The position numbers were made by a program, and so were the translations under genes. From NCBI RefSeq assembly GCF_000963865.1, contig NZ_CP011071.1:1244501-1308500 (forward strand): a DNA stretch of 64,000 bases. The letters are read 5' to 3'. The DNA comes from Flagellimonas lutaonensis (GTDB taxonomy: Bacteria > Bacteroidota > Bacteroidia > Flavobacteriales > Flavobacteriaceae). Under the pieces are notes generated by a model. That model was not told the origin of the DNA. It made no database searches and was given only the letters and a program-made list of their open reading frames with translations. Below, in pieces: positions 28,101 to 35,868 of the stretch. Position 1 is the stretch's first letter. Each line of letters begins with the position of its first letter.

Positions 28101-28545
28101 GGTCGTCCATATCTACCCAATACCCCACTTTTTCGGTCATGTCGTTCCACACATCGGTATAACGCATGACCGCTTTTTTACAGGCCTCGTTGTATTCTTC
28201 TATCGATATCTTCTTTCCGATATCTTCCTTGGTGATGCCCAGTTCTTTCTCAACACCCAATTCAATGGGTAGCCCGTGGGTATCCCACCCCGCCTTGCGC
28301 TTCACCTGGTACCCCTTCATGGTCTTGTATCTCGGAAAGATGTCCTTGATGGTTCGTGCCATCACATGGTGGATGCCCGGCATTCCGTTGGCCGAAGGAG
28401 GGCCCTCATAGAACACATAGCTTTCCTTTCCATCACGGGTCGAAATACTCTTCTCAAATATGTTCTTTTCCTTCCAAAAAGTAAGCACTTCCTCTGCCAC
28501 TCCTGGAAGGTCTAGATTTTTGTACTCTTTGAATTTCGAACCCAT
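25138..28545 (-). CDS. ileS: Isoleucyl-tRNA synthetase
   Basis: About 1135 residues, the long bacterial/eukaryote-like IleS type. The ATP-binding HIGH-equivalent lies in PPSANGMPGIHHVMART, the KMSKS loop reads KKMSKRLGNA, and the editing domain has the TTPWTLPSNTAL stretch. The C-terminal DUF5915-like anticodon region follows. I start at MGSKFKEYKNLDLPG because a -7 element (TAATTTTG, 28569-28576) lies between this start and the longer in-frame one. It charges tRNA-Ile with proofreading against valine. First gene of the ileS-dksA-adhesin-lspA run. Confidence 0.96.
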   Translation of the reverse strand: MGSKFKEYKNLDLPGVAEEVLTFWKEKNIFEKSISTRDGKESYVFYEGPPSANGMPGIHHVMARTIKDIFPRYKTMKGYQVKRKAGWDTHGLPIELGVEKELGITKEDIGKKISIEEYNEACKKAVMRYTDVWNDMTEKVGYWVDMDDPYITYKSKYMESVWWLLKQIYDKGLIYKGYTIQPYSPKAGTGLSSHELNQPGTYQDVTDTTVTAQFKAKKETLPDFLKDVGGNIYFLAWTTTPWTLPSNTALTVGPKIDYVLVKTFNQYTFEPINVVVAKALVGKQFSGKFFEAESAEDFSQYKPGDKKIPYQVIAEAKGTDLVGIRYEQLIDYVQPYQNPENAFRVIAGDFVTTEDGTGIVHTAPTFGADDAMVAKQAKPEVPPMLVLDENNNPVPLVDLQGRFRPEMREFGGKYVKNEYYEEGQAPEKSVDVELAIKLKTENKAFKVEKYLHSYPNCWRTDKPILYYPLDSWFIKVTDVRDRMYELNQEINWKPKSTGEGRFGNWLANANDWNLSRSRYWGIPLPIWRTDDGQEEKIIGSVEELKSEMGKAVEAGFMEKDIFDDFVVGDMSEANYDKIDLHKNVVDKIVLVSPSGKPMKREADLIDVWFDSGSMPYAQWHYPFENKQLIDDRVAFPANFIAEGVDQTRGWFYTLHAIATMVFDSVAYKNVVSNGLVLDKEGKKMSKRLGNAIDPFETMKAHGADATRWYMIANANPWDNLKFDIEGVVEVKRKFFGTLYNTYAFFALYANIDGFSYSEEEMALDERSELDQWILSELHTLIKLVDGAYADYEPTKAARAISDFVQENLSNWYVRLSRRRFWKGDYQKDKISAYQTLYTCLCTVAKLSAPLAPFYMDRLYKDLEAVTQLEGLESVHLADFPDHDETMVNKKLEGKMQAAQKITSLVLSIRQKEKIKVRQPLQKVMIPVLDASQREEIEAVSDLIKSEVNVKEIELLDDASGILVKQIKPNFKVLGPRYGKEMKAIAAAVSQMGQEDIQKIEQEGEISLDLENKSIKLQLSDVEISSQDIEGWLVASNGTFTVALDVTINDDLKKEGIARELVNRIQNLRKDSGFEVTDRIDIKIQKDGLIEEAVESNKEYIKSETLTAALDFEEELEGGTALAFDGVNTRLLIKKH

Positions 28546-28568
28546 AATGCGCTTTGAATTAAGGTGCG

Positions 28569-28576
28569 CAAAATTA
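28569..28576 (-). promoter_or_regulatory. -7 promoter element for ileS
   Basis: Minus-strand TAATTTTG, 23 bases upstream of the chosen ileS start. It excludes the longer start at 28608, which would lie upstream of the promoter. Confidence 0.45.
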
Positions 28577-28611
28577 AGCAATTTCCTATAAAAACAGCGG
28601 GGAGGCAAACT

Positions 28612-28644
28612 AAAAAAGCCCCTCTACAAGGGGCTTTTCTTTTT
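28612..28644. terminator. Bidirectional hairpin upstream of ileS
   Basis: AAAAGCCCCT (28614-28623) pairs with AGGGGCTTTT (28629-28638), with A- and T-runs outside. No recognised gene ends here on either strand, except the 33-residue minus-strand frame that stops at 28664. This suggests an unannotated minus-strand transcript. Confidence 0.7.
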
Positions 28645-28663
28645 TAGAAAATATACGTTTGGG

Positions 28664-28765
28664 TTATTGCATGGTTCCCGTGACTACTACATTTACGTTG
28701 AGCTTAAAATCCATGTTACGGTTTATGCACCATGGATCTTGTCGAATTCGCTCGATGCAGAACAT
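28664..28765 (-). CDS. Possible 33-residue peptide before a terminator
   Basis: The frame begins MFCIERIRQDPWCINRN and ends NVNVVVTGTMQ. It stops 26 bases before the hairpin at 28614-28638, which otherwise has no gene to terminate on this strand. No recognised family, no signal peptide, two Cys and two pairs of basic residues. It could equally be the 3' end of a small RNA whose coding potential is accidental. The remaining gap to 28948 is AT-rich and shows nothing else. Confidence 0.25.
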   Translation of the reverse strand: MFCIERIRQDPWCINRNMDFKLNVNVVVTGTMQ

Positions 28766-28948
28766 TTAAATTCGATTAACCATTTGGATATTTTTCATGT
28801 CGCGAAAAAACCGTGTTGTCACAAATAATTCCGAAATAAAATTGATGCCGGTCAAACTGAACTTTAAAGAAAAACTTTTTGAAAATTCTACAATATTTCA
28901 ACGTTTGCATAACTAATTGGATATGAAAAAAATACGTCTTATAGTTCA

Positions 28949-28977
28949 TTGGTTTGTCGTGCTTTTTGATATCTTTA
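28949..28977 (+). promoter_or_regulatory. Promoter of the LEA-like lipoprotein gene
   Basis: TTG at 28949-28951, an 18-base spacer, then TATCTTTA (28970-28977), one mismatch from TAnnTTTG. Transcription would begin near 28983 and the first ATG is at 29005, ruling out the longer frame that starts before the promoter. Confidence 0.55.
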
Positions 28978-29004
28978 GGCCCATATAACACTAAAACCAT
29001 TACG

Positions 29005-29337
29005 ATGAAAAAAGTTTTGTTAGGATTTGCCGTCATAACGATAGCCATGGGTTTTCAATCTTGTGAAGGTTGTGCCGACAAGGTGAACGAAGCCAAAGAG
29101 GAAGCTGTAGAGGCCACTGGCGAAGCAGCTGAATCATTGGAAGAAGCAGGAGAAAACCTCAAGGAGGCCGGCGAAGAGGCCATGAACGAAGCCAAAGAGG
29201 CAGGTGAAGAGATGAAGAAGGCTGCTGAAGATGCAGCCAATGATGTCAAAAATGCCGCAGAAGAAGCTGGTGAGGATGCCAAAAAAGCCGTCAACGAGGC
29301 TGCCAAAGAAGTGGAAGAAGCCACCGACGACAACTGA
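29005..29337 (+). CDS. Ala/Glu/Lys-repeat (LEA-like) lipoprotein
   Basis: A 110-residue protein: a 19-residue signal segment ending GFQSC, then about 90 residues made almost only of Ala, Glu, Lys, Asp, Gly and Asn with a repeating EAKEEAxEAxGEAxE pattern of roughly 11-residue periodicity. This is the composition of LEA/apolipoprotein-like amphipathic helices, strongly acidic overall, with no aromatic residue in the repeat. Family LEA proteins protect membranes or proteins against drying and osmotic stress; that role here is inference. It is monocistronic with its own promoter and converges on the TonB receptor gene. Confidence 0.8.
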   Translation: MKKVLLGFAVITIAMGFQSCEGCADKVNEAKEEAVEATGEAAESLEEAGENLKEAGEEAMNEAKEAGEEMKKAAEDAANDVKNAAEEAGEDAKKAVNEAAKEVEEATDDN

Positions 29338-29373
29338 TCTCTTTTGTATTAAAAATCTGAAGGGGCCGTTTAA

Positions 29374-29447
29374 AAAGTTTGCCCAATCGTCATTTCAAGA
29401 CCTCCGGTCTACGCCCGATTTGACAAAAAGATATTCAGCAAACTTTA
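29374..29447. repeat. Imperfect inverted repeat between convergent genes
   Basis: AAAGTTTGC (29374-29382) is mirrored by GCAAACTTT (29438-29446), with further partly matching flanks (GGGCCGTTT and GGGCGGTCT). It fills most of the 127-base gap between the LEA-like gene and the receptor gene and may form a long weak stem that ends one or both transcripts. Confidence 0.35.
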
Positions 29448-29464
29448 TGGGCGGTCTCTTCCAT

Positions 29465-31879
29465 TTAAAAGGAATATTCAAGGCCCAATATTAAATTGGT
29501 GCCCGGTGCCACAATACCTGAAGAATAGGTTCTATAACGTTGGTTTGTTATGTTCTCTAAATTCAATGAAGCCTTCAATGATTGTGTGATCTCATACTGC
29601 GAACGGAAATTCAAGGTGTACCAAGAAGGTGAAAATGGGTTGCCGTTCTCATCGGTCGCGTAAATGAATTCTTTGCTGCGCTCTGAAAAGGCTAGGTCTT
29701 CAAAGGGCATCTCTCCATTATAGTTCAGAAATAAATCTGCCGTAAACCTAGGGCTCTTCCATAATACATGAACATCTGCAAAAGTAGGGGCCACATGGCG
29801 TGCCGGTGAATCGGTGCCATCATCATCTTCTTCAATGCCCTCGGTAAGTGTCAGGTTGGACACTAGAGACCAGTTTTCATTTAAAAAAGCCTCAAGACCG
29901 AACTCAAAACCATACACGTAGGCCTTGGCGGCATTTTGTATGGCCTGAACGTTGCTCAATTCCCCATTGTATTCAATCTGTGATTGACCATTGAAAGTAA
30001 AGTCCCTTCGCACAAGGGCATCGACCAAATAGGTGTAGTATGTGGCCGCAGAAAGCACCACCTTATCATTGAAATTCTTACGGACTCCAAAATCAATATT
30101 GTACGCATATTCAGGTTGCAGATCAGGATTTGGCACCACCACCGAGCCGGGCTCTGAATCGAAGATCTTTCCCACATCATCGATATTGGGCGCCCGAAAG
30201 CCCGTAGACCCATTCAAGGTGAACTGTAGGTTTTCTTGTGGAAACCAACTGAAGCCCACACTGCCGGTAAGGGCCCCTGTTATAATATCGGCCTCATCAA
30301 AAGGAAACTGGTAGAAGGTATCGTCGAACCGGGCATCGACCCATACTTGGCTATAGCGAAGGCCCGACAATAGGGTAATATTTGGCTTCAAATGATATTC
30401 GCCATGTACATAACCGGCAAATGTCTGCCAGGTGGCACCATCGGGGTAGCGCGAGGCAGCATCAAATATTTCGGCTGTTTCAATATTTTTTTGGCTACCG
30501 TCTGAGTTGACCGTGTTGAAAATATATTCGGCCCCGTAATACAACCGGAGGTTGCCTATCTTCTTGTTCTCAAAATCGAGGTTTACCGACAAGGCATCCA
30601 CTTTCTCTTTGGTTCTGAACAATATCGGGTCTTGAAAATCACGTTCGTTCCTGCTCTCTTCGAACAATTGGTAGGCGGTGGTCAACTTGACCCTGTCATA
30701 AAATTTATTGCGCCCCTGTTTCGTCACCTGAAAATTGCCCATGAACCACTTTTGGGGGCCATAGTACCACTCGGCAGAGCGTAGACCAGCACCATCGCTG
30801 CTTGGCCTGATCAAACGGTCGTATCTTGCATAATCAGAGGTTTCTGAATAATAGAGACCAAGGTCATACGTGTAATTGTTGTTGGGGCGAAATTTGAATT
30901 TCTGAAGAAGATTGATCTGGTCATAGCCAGAAGGCACCTGCTCTCGTGGGTCAGCATTGGGCACCAGCACATCTTCCCCGTTTCGCCTGACCACATAATG
31001 GTTTCTCAAGTAACTGTCGCGACCGTGCTTGCCCATGGTCAAATCTCCAAAGTCGTTATATGAGACACTTATGTACGAAGCCCATCTTTTTTTTCCAAAA
31101 TTAAAATCGATATGGGCGGTGTTTTCGTTGTTCGCGGTTGAAAAACGGTACAGGGCACTGCCTGAGAACGCCAGGCTGTCGGTGAACGAAAAACGCGGGC
31201 TTTTCGTAAAAAAGTTCATAACCCCCCCTATGGCATCACTACCGTAAATAACAGAACCTGGGCCAAAAATCACCTCTGTGTTCTTGACGGTGAAGGGGTC
31301 TATGGAAATTACATTCTGAATATTGCCACCCCTGAAAATGGCATTGTTCATTCGAACCCCATCGACCGACAAGAGAACCCGATTGGTGGCAAAACCCCGG
31401 ATCATAGGGCTGCCCCCTCCCAATTGGCTTTTTTGAACGAACACCTTGCCACTGTGCCGCAACAAATCTGCAGAAGTCTGCGGACTCGCCAAAGCAATGC
31501 TCTGGGCATCGATGGAAACAACCTTTTGGGGTATGTCTTTTCGTTGCTGCTCCCATTTTGAAACCGACATGACCACCTCATCAAGTTGTTCGGGCTTGAG
31601 CTGTAAAAAGACTTTGTTGCCCTTTCTCAGTATCAAGGCCTTGGTGGTCTTCAAGGGCTGGTAACTGATATGCCTGAACTCGATACGTTCATTGCGATTG
31701 AACGCAGAGAGATCGCACCGACCATCAAAATCGGTAATGGCACTCTTTGATTTGTCTTTGTTGTAGATGGCCACATTGACGACAGGGTTGCCGTTTCCGG
31801 CATCCATGACCACAATCTGCTGTGAAGAAACAGCCCAAGAAAAAAGTACAAAAAAAAGGAACGTCTTGGTCTCGCACAT
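29465..31879 (-). CDS. TonB-dependent receptor (heme/hemoglobin-receptor-like plug)
   Basis: About 804 residues. Signal peptide (FLFFVLFSWAVSSQQ), a carboxypeptidase-like domain (VMDAGNGNPVVNVAIYNKDK), a plug with MIRGFATNRVLLSVDGVRMN and FGPGSVIYGSDAIGGVMNFF, then a barrel ending LILGLEYSF. The plug wording resembles the hemoglobin/transferrin/lactoferrin receptor subfamily, so heme or iron import is possible, but no heme-binding FRAP/NPNL box was identified. I start at MCETKTFLFF, one base after the recO stop; a start 18 bases earlier would overlap recO. Likely co-transcribed with recO. Confidence 0.9.
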   Translation of the reverse strand: MCETKTFLFFVLFSWAVSSQQIVVMDAGNGNPVVNVAIYNKDKSKSAITDFDGRCDLSAFNRNERIEFRHISYQPLKTTKALILRKGNKVFLQLKPEQLDEVVMSVSKWEQQRKDIPQKVVSIDAQSIALASPQTSADLLRHSGKVFVQKSQLGGGSPMIRGFATNRVLLSVDGVRMNNAIFRGGNIQNVISIDPFTVKNTEVIFGPGSVIYGSDAIGGVMNFFTKSPRFSFTDSLAFSGSALYRFSTANNENTAHIDFNFGKKRWASYISVSYNDFGDLTMGKHGRDSYLRNHYVVRRNGEDVLVPNADPREQVPSGYDQINLLQKFKFRPNNNYTYDLGLYYSETSDYARYDRLIRPSSDGAGLRSAEWYYGPQKWFMGNFQVTKQGRNKFYDRVKLTTAYQLFEESRNERDFQDPILFRTKEKVDALSVNLDFENKKIGNLRLYYGAEYIFNTVNSDGSQKNIETAEIFDAASRYPDGATWQTFAGYVHGEYHLKPNITLLSGLRYSQVWVDARFDDTFYQFPFDEADIITGALTGSVGFSWFPQENLQFTLNGSTGFRAPNIDDVGKIFDSEPGSVVVPNPDLQPEYAYNIDFGVRKNFNDKVVLSAATYYTYLVDALVRRDFTFNGQSQIEYNGELSNVQAIQNAAKAYVYGFEFGLEAFLNENWSLVSNLTLTEGIEEDDDGTDSPARHVAPTFADVHVLWKSPRFTADLFLNYNGEMPFEDLAFSERSKEFIYATDENGNPFSPSWYTLNFRSQYEITQSLKASLNLENITNQRYRTYSSGIVAPGTNLILGLEYSF

Positions 31880-31880
31880 A

Positions 31881-32600
31881 CTAATCGAACACTGCATTTA
31901 AAACGGCCAACGACTTGGGTTTTCTGAATCCGTGCAAATGTAGCCCAAAATACAGAATAACCACTTGAAGCAATTTTTGTCGGTTGGCACTGCTCATTTT
32001 TACCGTCAATAATGCATCAAAATTTATGCCCAAAAATTGTTTGAAGCATTCCAGGGTTTCACCCTCGATCACCGGATTGAGTGATGGCCGTGCCGAAAAG
32101 TTTCCTTCAAGCAAATCAAAATAGTCCTTCTCTTGATTCGAAGTATCGGGGTAGAACCCCAGATATTTCGTTAGGTTCAGCAGAAAAAGAATATGAAAAT
32201 TGGAAATGTGGTCACTCTCGTCCATCCAGTTCAGGCTATATTCCAAGTAATTGAAAAGTGCCTCGTCCCTTTCTTCTTCTTGAATGCTGGAACCCAACAT
32301 TTCGGCCAAAAATAGCACCAAACTGTTTTTGATCACATCAGAATGCAATGTCTTGTACGGACGAAGTACCTTGACTTCTCGAATAGTCTCCAGCGACCCC
32401 TTGTTTCTGTGGTTTACAACCATCTCTAACTGGGTAAGGGGCTGAAAATATGCTGGTTTCAGCTTACCTTTTTTTGAAGAAAGCACACCCTTGAGCAAAT
32501 ACGATTTGAGTCCGTCAGATTGGGTAAATGCCTTGACAATCAAACTGGTATCGCCATACTTGAGCGAAGAGAAAACAATGGCCTTGGTGCTTATTTGCAT
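31881..32600 (-). CDS. recO: DNA repair protein RecO
   Basis: A 239-residue RecO of normal length. The N-terminal OB fold is recognisable (KAIVFSSLKYGDTSLIVKAF, LKSYLLKGVLSSKKGK, YFQPLTQLEMV), followed by the helical C-terminal domain. RecO with RecR loads RecA onto SSB-coated single-stranded DNA in recombination repair. The zinc-finger Cys present in many homologues are absent, as in other Bacteroidota. It is first in a two-gene unit with the TonB receptor. Confidence 0.93.
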   Translation of the reverse strand: MQISTKAIVFSSLKYGDTSLIVKAFTQSDGLKSYLLKGVLSSKKGKLKPAYFQPLTQLEMVVNHRNKGSLETIREVKVLRPYKTLHSDVIKNSLVLFLAEMLGSSIQEEERDEALFNYLEYSLNWMDESDHISNFHILFLLNLTKYLGFYPDTSNQEKDYFDLLEGNFSARPSLNPVIEGETLECFKQFLGINFDALLTVKMSSANRQKLLQVVILYFGLHLHGFRKPKSLAVLNAVFD

Positions 32601-32664
32601 ATGCCCCTATACTTCTGAAAAAGATGATGGACCTTTGGGTTGCATCACCCTAGGACTAAAGATA

Positions 32665-32700
32665 AAAAAGAAACCCGCTGTATTTTCAATACAACGGGCT
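32665..32700 (-). terminator. Terminator of gdhA
   Basis: CCCGcTGTAT pairs with ATACAaCGGG around a TTTCA loop (32674-32698). Read on the minus strand it is followed by TTTCTTTTTTATC. It lies 20 bases after the gdhA stop. Confidence 0.8.
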
Positions 32701-32719
32701 CAGTGAATATTTGAATTAG

Positions 32720-34063
32720 CTATATTACTCCCTGGGCCAGCATGGCATCGGCCACCTTTACAAACCCAGCAATATTGGCTCCTTTTACATAGTTGCAATA
32801 CCCATTGTCTTCTTTACCGTATTCGATGCACGAGTTATGGATATCGTTCATGATGCCCTTTAGGCGATCATCGACCTCTGAGCGGGTCCAACTGATTCGC
32901 AAAGAGTTTTGCGACATCTCCAAACCTGAAGTGGCCACGCCCCCGGCGTTGGACGCCTTGCCCGGTGCGAACAAGATTCTAGCCTCATGAAAAGCATGTA
33001 TGGCCTCTGGAGTAGAGGGCATGTTGGCTCCTTCTGACACGCACATACAACCGTTTTTCAACAAGGTTTTGGCATGGTCACCGTTCAATTCGTTCTGTGT
33101 GGCACACGGCAGTGCGATATCGCAGGGCACCTCCCAAGGTGCCTTGCCCTTATGGTATTCTGCATTCGGGTACTGATCCACATACTCTGATATCCTTCCC
33201 CGTTTGTTGTTCTTCAGGTCCATGACCCAAGCCAACTTTTCTTCATCGATGCCCTCTTTGTCATAAATATATCCGCCTGAATCTGAAAGTGTCAACACCT
33301 TGCCTCCCAAGTGCAACACTTTTTCGGCGGCATATTGGGCAACGTTCCCTGAACCGGAGATGACCACATTTTTTCCTTCAAAAGACTCGTCTCGGGTCTT
33401 AAGCATACTATCGGCAAAGTATACCGTGCCATACCCTGTAGCCTCGGGACGTATCAACGATCCTCCCCAAGAAAGGCCCTTGCCGGTCAACACACCCGTA
33501 AACTCGTTGCGAATTTTTTTATAGGCCCCGAACAAGAATCCTATTTCTCGGGCACCTACCCCAATATCACCTGCCGGAACGTCTGTGTTGGGCCCAATAT
33601 GGCGGCACAGCTCGGTCATGAACGCATGACAGAAACGCATTACCTCATCATCTGATTTGCCCTTTGGGTCAAAGTCAGAACCGCCTTTACCACCGCCCAT
33701 GGGCAGCGTGGTCAAACTATTTTTGAACACTTGCTCAAACGCCAAGAACTTCAAAACACTGGCATTGACCGTTGGATGAAACCTAAGGCCACCCTTATAC
33801 GGACCGATTGCCGAGTTCATCTGTATCCGATATCCTCGGTTAACATGTATCTCACCATCATCATCGACCCAGGCCACACGAAACGAAATCAACCGTTCCG
33901 GTTCTACCATACGCAACAAAATGTTCTTACCATTGTAAATCTCATGCTGTGCTATATAAGGAATTACCGTTTCGGCCACCTCTTGCACGGCTTGAATAAA
34001 TTCAGGTTCATGACCGTTTCTGGCCTTGACCTCATCCATGAATGCTTTGATTTTCGCTTCCAT
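32720..34063 (-). CDS. gdhA: NADP-type glutamate dehydrogenase
   Basis: A 447-residue hexameric-type GDH. Substrate motifs: GGLRFHPTVNASVLKFLAFE, the catalytic Lys in PMGGGKGGSDFDPKGKSD, and VPAGDIGVGAREIGFLFGAY. The Rossmann fold has VVISGSGNVAQYAAEK. Length and these blocks match the NADP-dependent assimilatory enzyme that makes glutamate from 2-oxoglutarate and ammonium. It is monocistronic with its own terminator; an 8-base inverted repeat lies 74-96 bases upstream of the start. Confidence 0.97.
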   Translation of the reverse strand: MEAKIKAFMDEVKARNGHEPEFIQAVQEVAETVIPYIAQHEIYNGKNILLRMVEPERLISFRVAWVDDDGEIHVNRGYRIQMNSAIGPYKGGLRFHPTVNASVLKFLAFEQVFKNSLTTLPMGGGKGGSDFDPKGKSDDEVMRFCHAFMTELCRHIGPNTDVPAGDIGVGAREIGFLFGAYKKIRNEFTGVLTGKGLSWGGSLIRPEATGYGTVYFADSMLKTRDESFEGKNVVISGSGNVAQYAAEKVLHLGGKVLTLSDSGGYIYDKEGIDEEKLAWVMDLKNNKRGRISEYVDQYPNAEYHKGKAPWEVPCDIALPCATQNELNGDHAKTLLKNGCMCVSEGANMPSTPEAIHAFHEARILFAPGKASNAGGVATSGLEMSQNSLRISWTRSEVDDRLKGIMNDIHNSCIEYGKEDNGYCNYVKGANIAGFVKVADAMLAQGVI

Positions 34064-34136
34064 ATTTGGAGATGTGATTTTAGTTACCCTTTGCCACCGC
34101 TCAGGACAATTTTATTGAATTAGGAATATGGCGTCA

Positions 34137-34159
34137 AAATTATGCTATTTACATAATTT
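34137..34159. promoter_or_regulatory. Inverted repeat upstream of gdhA
   Basis: AAATTATG (34137-34144) and CATAATTT (34152-34159) form a perfect inverted repeat with a 7-base spacer, between gdhA and metB. It is AT-only, so a protein-binding site is more likely than a terminator. A candidate promoter for gdhA (TTG, 20 bases, TAACTAAA) lies between it and the gene. Confidence 0.35.
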
Positions 34160-34194
34160 GGAGGTGCTTTTTTTAAAAATATTTCAAAATGAGG

Positions 34195-35352
34195 TCATCG
34201 CCCTATGGCCTGTTCAAGATCGGCGATAAGATCATCGATGTCTTCAATACCCACACTCAAACGAATCAGGGCATCGACAACCCCGCTTTTTTCCCGTTCT
34301 GTTTTTGGAATACTGGCGTGCGTCATACTTGCCGGGTGGCCAGCCAAACTTTCTACGCCGCCCAATGATTCTGCCAAAGTGAACACTCGCAGTTTTTCGA
34401 CGATGTTGACAGCCTCTTTAAAGGTGCCGCCCTTTGGAACAAATGAAATCATGCCCCCAAAACCGTTCATCTGGCTTTTGGCAATTTCATGGTTCGGATG
34501 ATCTTCAAAACCTGGCCAATAGACCTTTTCAATTTTAGGATGGTTTCTCAGATAATTTGCTATTGCCTCCCCATTCTCACAATGCCGTTGCATACGTACG
34601 TGCAGTGTTTTGATTCCGCGAAGGGTCAGAAAGCTGTCCATAGGCCCGCAGACGGCCCCACTGGCGTTTTGGATGAAGTACAATTTTTCGGCCAACTCTT
34701 TGTCGTTTACCACCAATGCACCCACGACCACATCGCTGTGCCCTCCCAAATATTTTGTGGCCGAGTGCATTACTATATCGGCACCCATTTCAAGCGGTCG
34801 CTGTAGATAGGGGGTGGCAAAGGTATTGTCAACGGCCAGTAGCAGTCCGTGTTTTTTGGCCAATGCCGCCATGGCCGCAATGTCTATTACGTTCATCATG
34901 GGGTTGGTAGGGGTCTCTACCCAAAGTAACTTGGTCTTGTCGTTTATCTTCCCTTCAACCGACTCCACATCTTGCATGGCCGTGAAGTGGAAAGTAATGC
35001 CATATTTCTCAAAAACCTGCCTGAAGAGTCGGTAACTGCCCCCATAAAGGTCATTGGTCGAGACTACCTCATCCCCGGGTTCGAGTAATTTTATTACCGC
35101 ATCCATGGCCGAAAGCCCACTGGCAAAAGCCAATCCGTATCGGCCGTTCTCGATGCTTGCCAAGGCGTTCTCCAAGGCGGTACGTGTGGGGTTGCCACTT
35201 CGTGAATACTCGAAGCCCTGGTGCCCGCCGGGCGTGCTCTGTGCATAGGTCGAGGTTTGGTAGATGGGTGGCATCACGGCACCGTAGGCCTTATCAGGCT
35301 GTTGCCCCCCATGAATGGTCTTGCTATTGAACTTCAATTCCTTTTTTTCCAT
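34195..35352 (-). CDS. metB: Cystathionine gamma-synthase / trans-sulfuration PLP enzyme
   Basis: A 385-residue fold-type I PLP enzyme. It carries PIYQTSTYAQSTPGGHQGFE, the YSRSGNPTRTALE phosphate loop, ETPTNPMMNVIDI with the PLP-binding Asp nearby (AVDNTFATP), and the Schiff-base Lys in HSATKYLGGHSDV. The C-terminal SLGGVESLAGHPASMTHAS is typical of the Cys/Met metabolism family. The substrate cannot be fixed between cystathionine gamma-synthase and gamma-lyase by eye. It lies 29 bases after the NTF2-like gene. Confidence 0.9.
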   Translation of the reverse strand: MEKKELKFNSKTIHGGQQPDKAYGAVMPPIYQTSTYAQSTPGGHQGFEYSRSGNPTRTALENALASIENGRYGLAFASGLSAMDAVIKLLEPGDEVVSTNDLYGGSYRLFRQVFEKYGITFHFTAMQDVESVEGKINDKTKLLWVETPTNPMMNVIDIAAMAALAKKHGLLLAVDNTFATPYLQRPLEMGADIVMHSATKYLGGHSDVVVGALVVNDKELAEKLYFIQNASGAVCGPMDSFLTLRGIKTLHVRMQRHCENGEAIANYLRNHPKIEKVYWPGFEDHPNHEIAKSQMNGFGGMISFVPKGGTFKEAVNIVEKLRVFTLAESLGGVESLAGHPASMTHASIPKTEREKSGVVDALIRLSVGIEDIDDLIADLEQAIGR

Positions 35353-35381
35353 ATTTTCTTTTGCTAATTTTTTGGTTATGA

Positions 35382-35759
35382 TCAGTACATCGGGTTGTCG
35401 TTGACAGAAACGTCAGGTATTTTTTGAATGGCATCCCAGTGTTCCACAATCTTTCCATTGTTGTCAAATCGAAAAAAATCCATCGTCACATATTCTTCAT
35501 TGCCCGGCCACGTCTGATGTGTGTGCAAGGCCACCAGGTCACCTTCTGCGATGCATCTGACAAATTCGATTGATTTTTTGGGATATTCCTTTTGCATTCT
35601 TTCAAAATAATCGATGAAACCTTCGGTGCCATCTGCCACATCGGGGTTGTGTTGTATATAGCTGCTGCCCACATAAAGTTCTACCGCCTTTTTAGGATTT
35701 CCCTCATAGGCAGTTTTGTAGAATGCGATGGCGTTTTCTTTGTTTTTCTCCAAATCCAT
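35382..35759 (-). CDS. SnoaL/NTF2-like polyketide-cyclase fold protein
   Basis: A 125-residue cone-shaped alpha+beta domain of the NTF2 superfamily. It carries NAIAFYKTAYEGNPKKAVE helices, YIQHNPDVADGTEGFIDYFE with the His/Asp found in SnoaL-like members, and DFFRFDNNGKIVEHWDAIQ at the C-terminal strand pair. It may be a small hydrolase, isomerase or ligand-binding protein; the substrate is unknown. It has no signal peptide. It is first in a minus-strand pair with metB. Confidence 0.85.
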   Translation of the reverse strand: MDLEKNKENAIAFYKTAYEGNPKKAVELYVGSSYIQHNPDVADGTEGFIDYFERMQKEYPKKSIEFVRCIAEGDLVALHTHQTWPGNEEYVTMDFFRFDNNGKIVEHWDAIQKIPDVSVNDNPMY

Positions 35760-35842
35760 GTTCCCTTTCAGCTAATTATGCCCCTACATTATAATTAAAG
35801 TCACAAATGTATCGTTAAGTTTTAGAGTATTCAATCAAATAC

Positions 35843-35850
35843 TAAATTTG
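35843..35850 (+). promoter_or_regulatory. -7 promoter element of the DUF3298 gene
   Basis: TAAATTTG, a perfect TAnnTTTG, lies 18 bases before the ATG at 35869. It overlaps the start of a longer in-frame reading and so decides the start. Confidence 0.5.
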
Positions 35851-35868
35851 AAGTCCCTAACCCCTGTC

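Noticed and set aside
29055-29333. A 92-residue Ser/Ala-rich frame on the minus strand inside the LEA-like gene
   Set aside because: It is the antisense shadow of a low-complexity repeat; the sense strand has promoter, signal peptide and lipobox.
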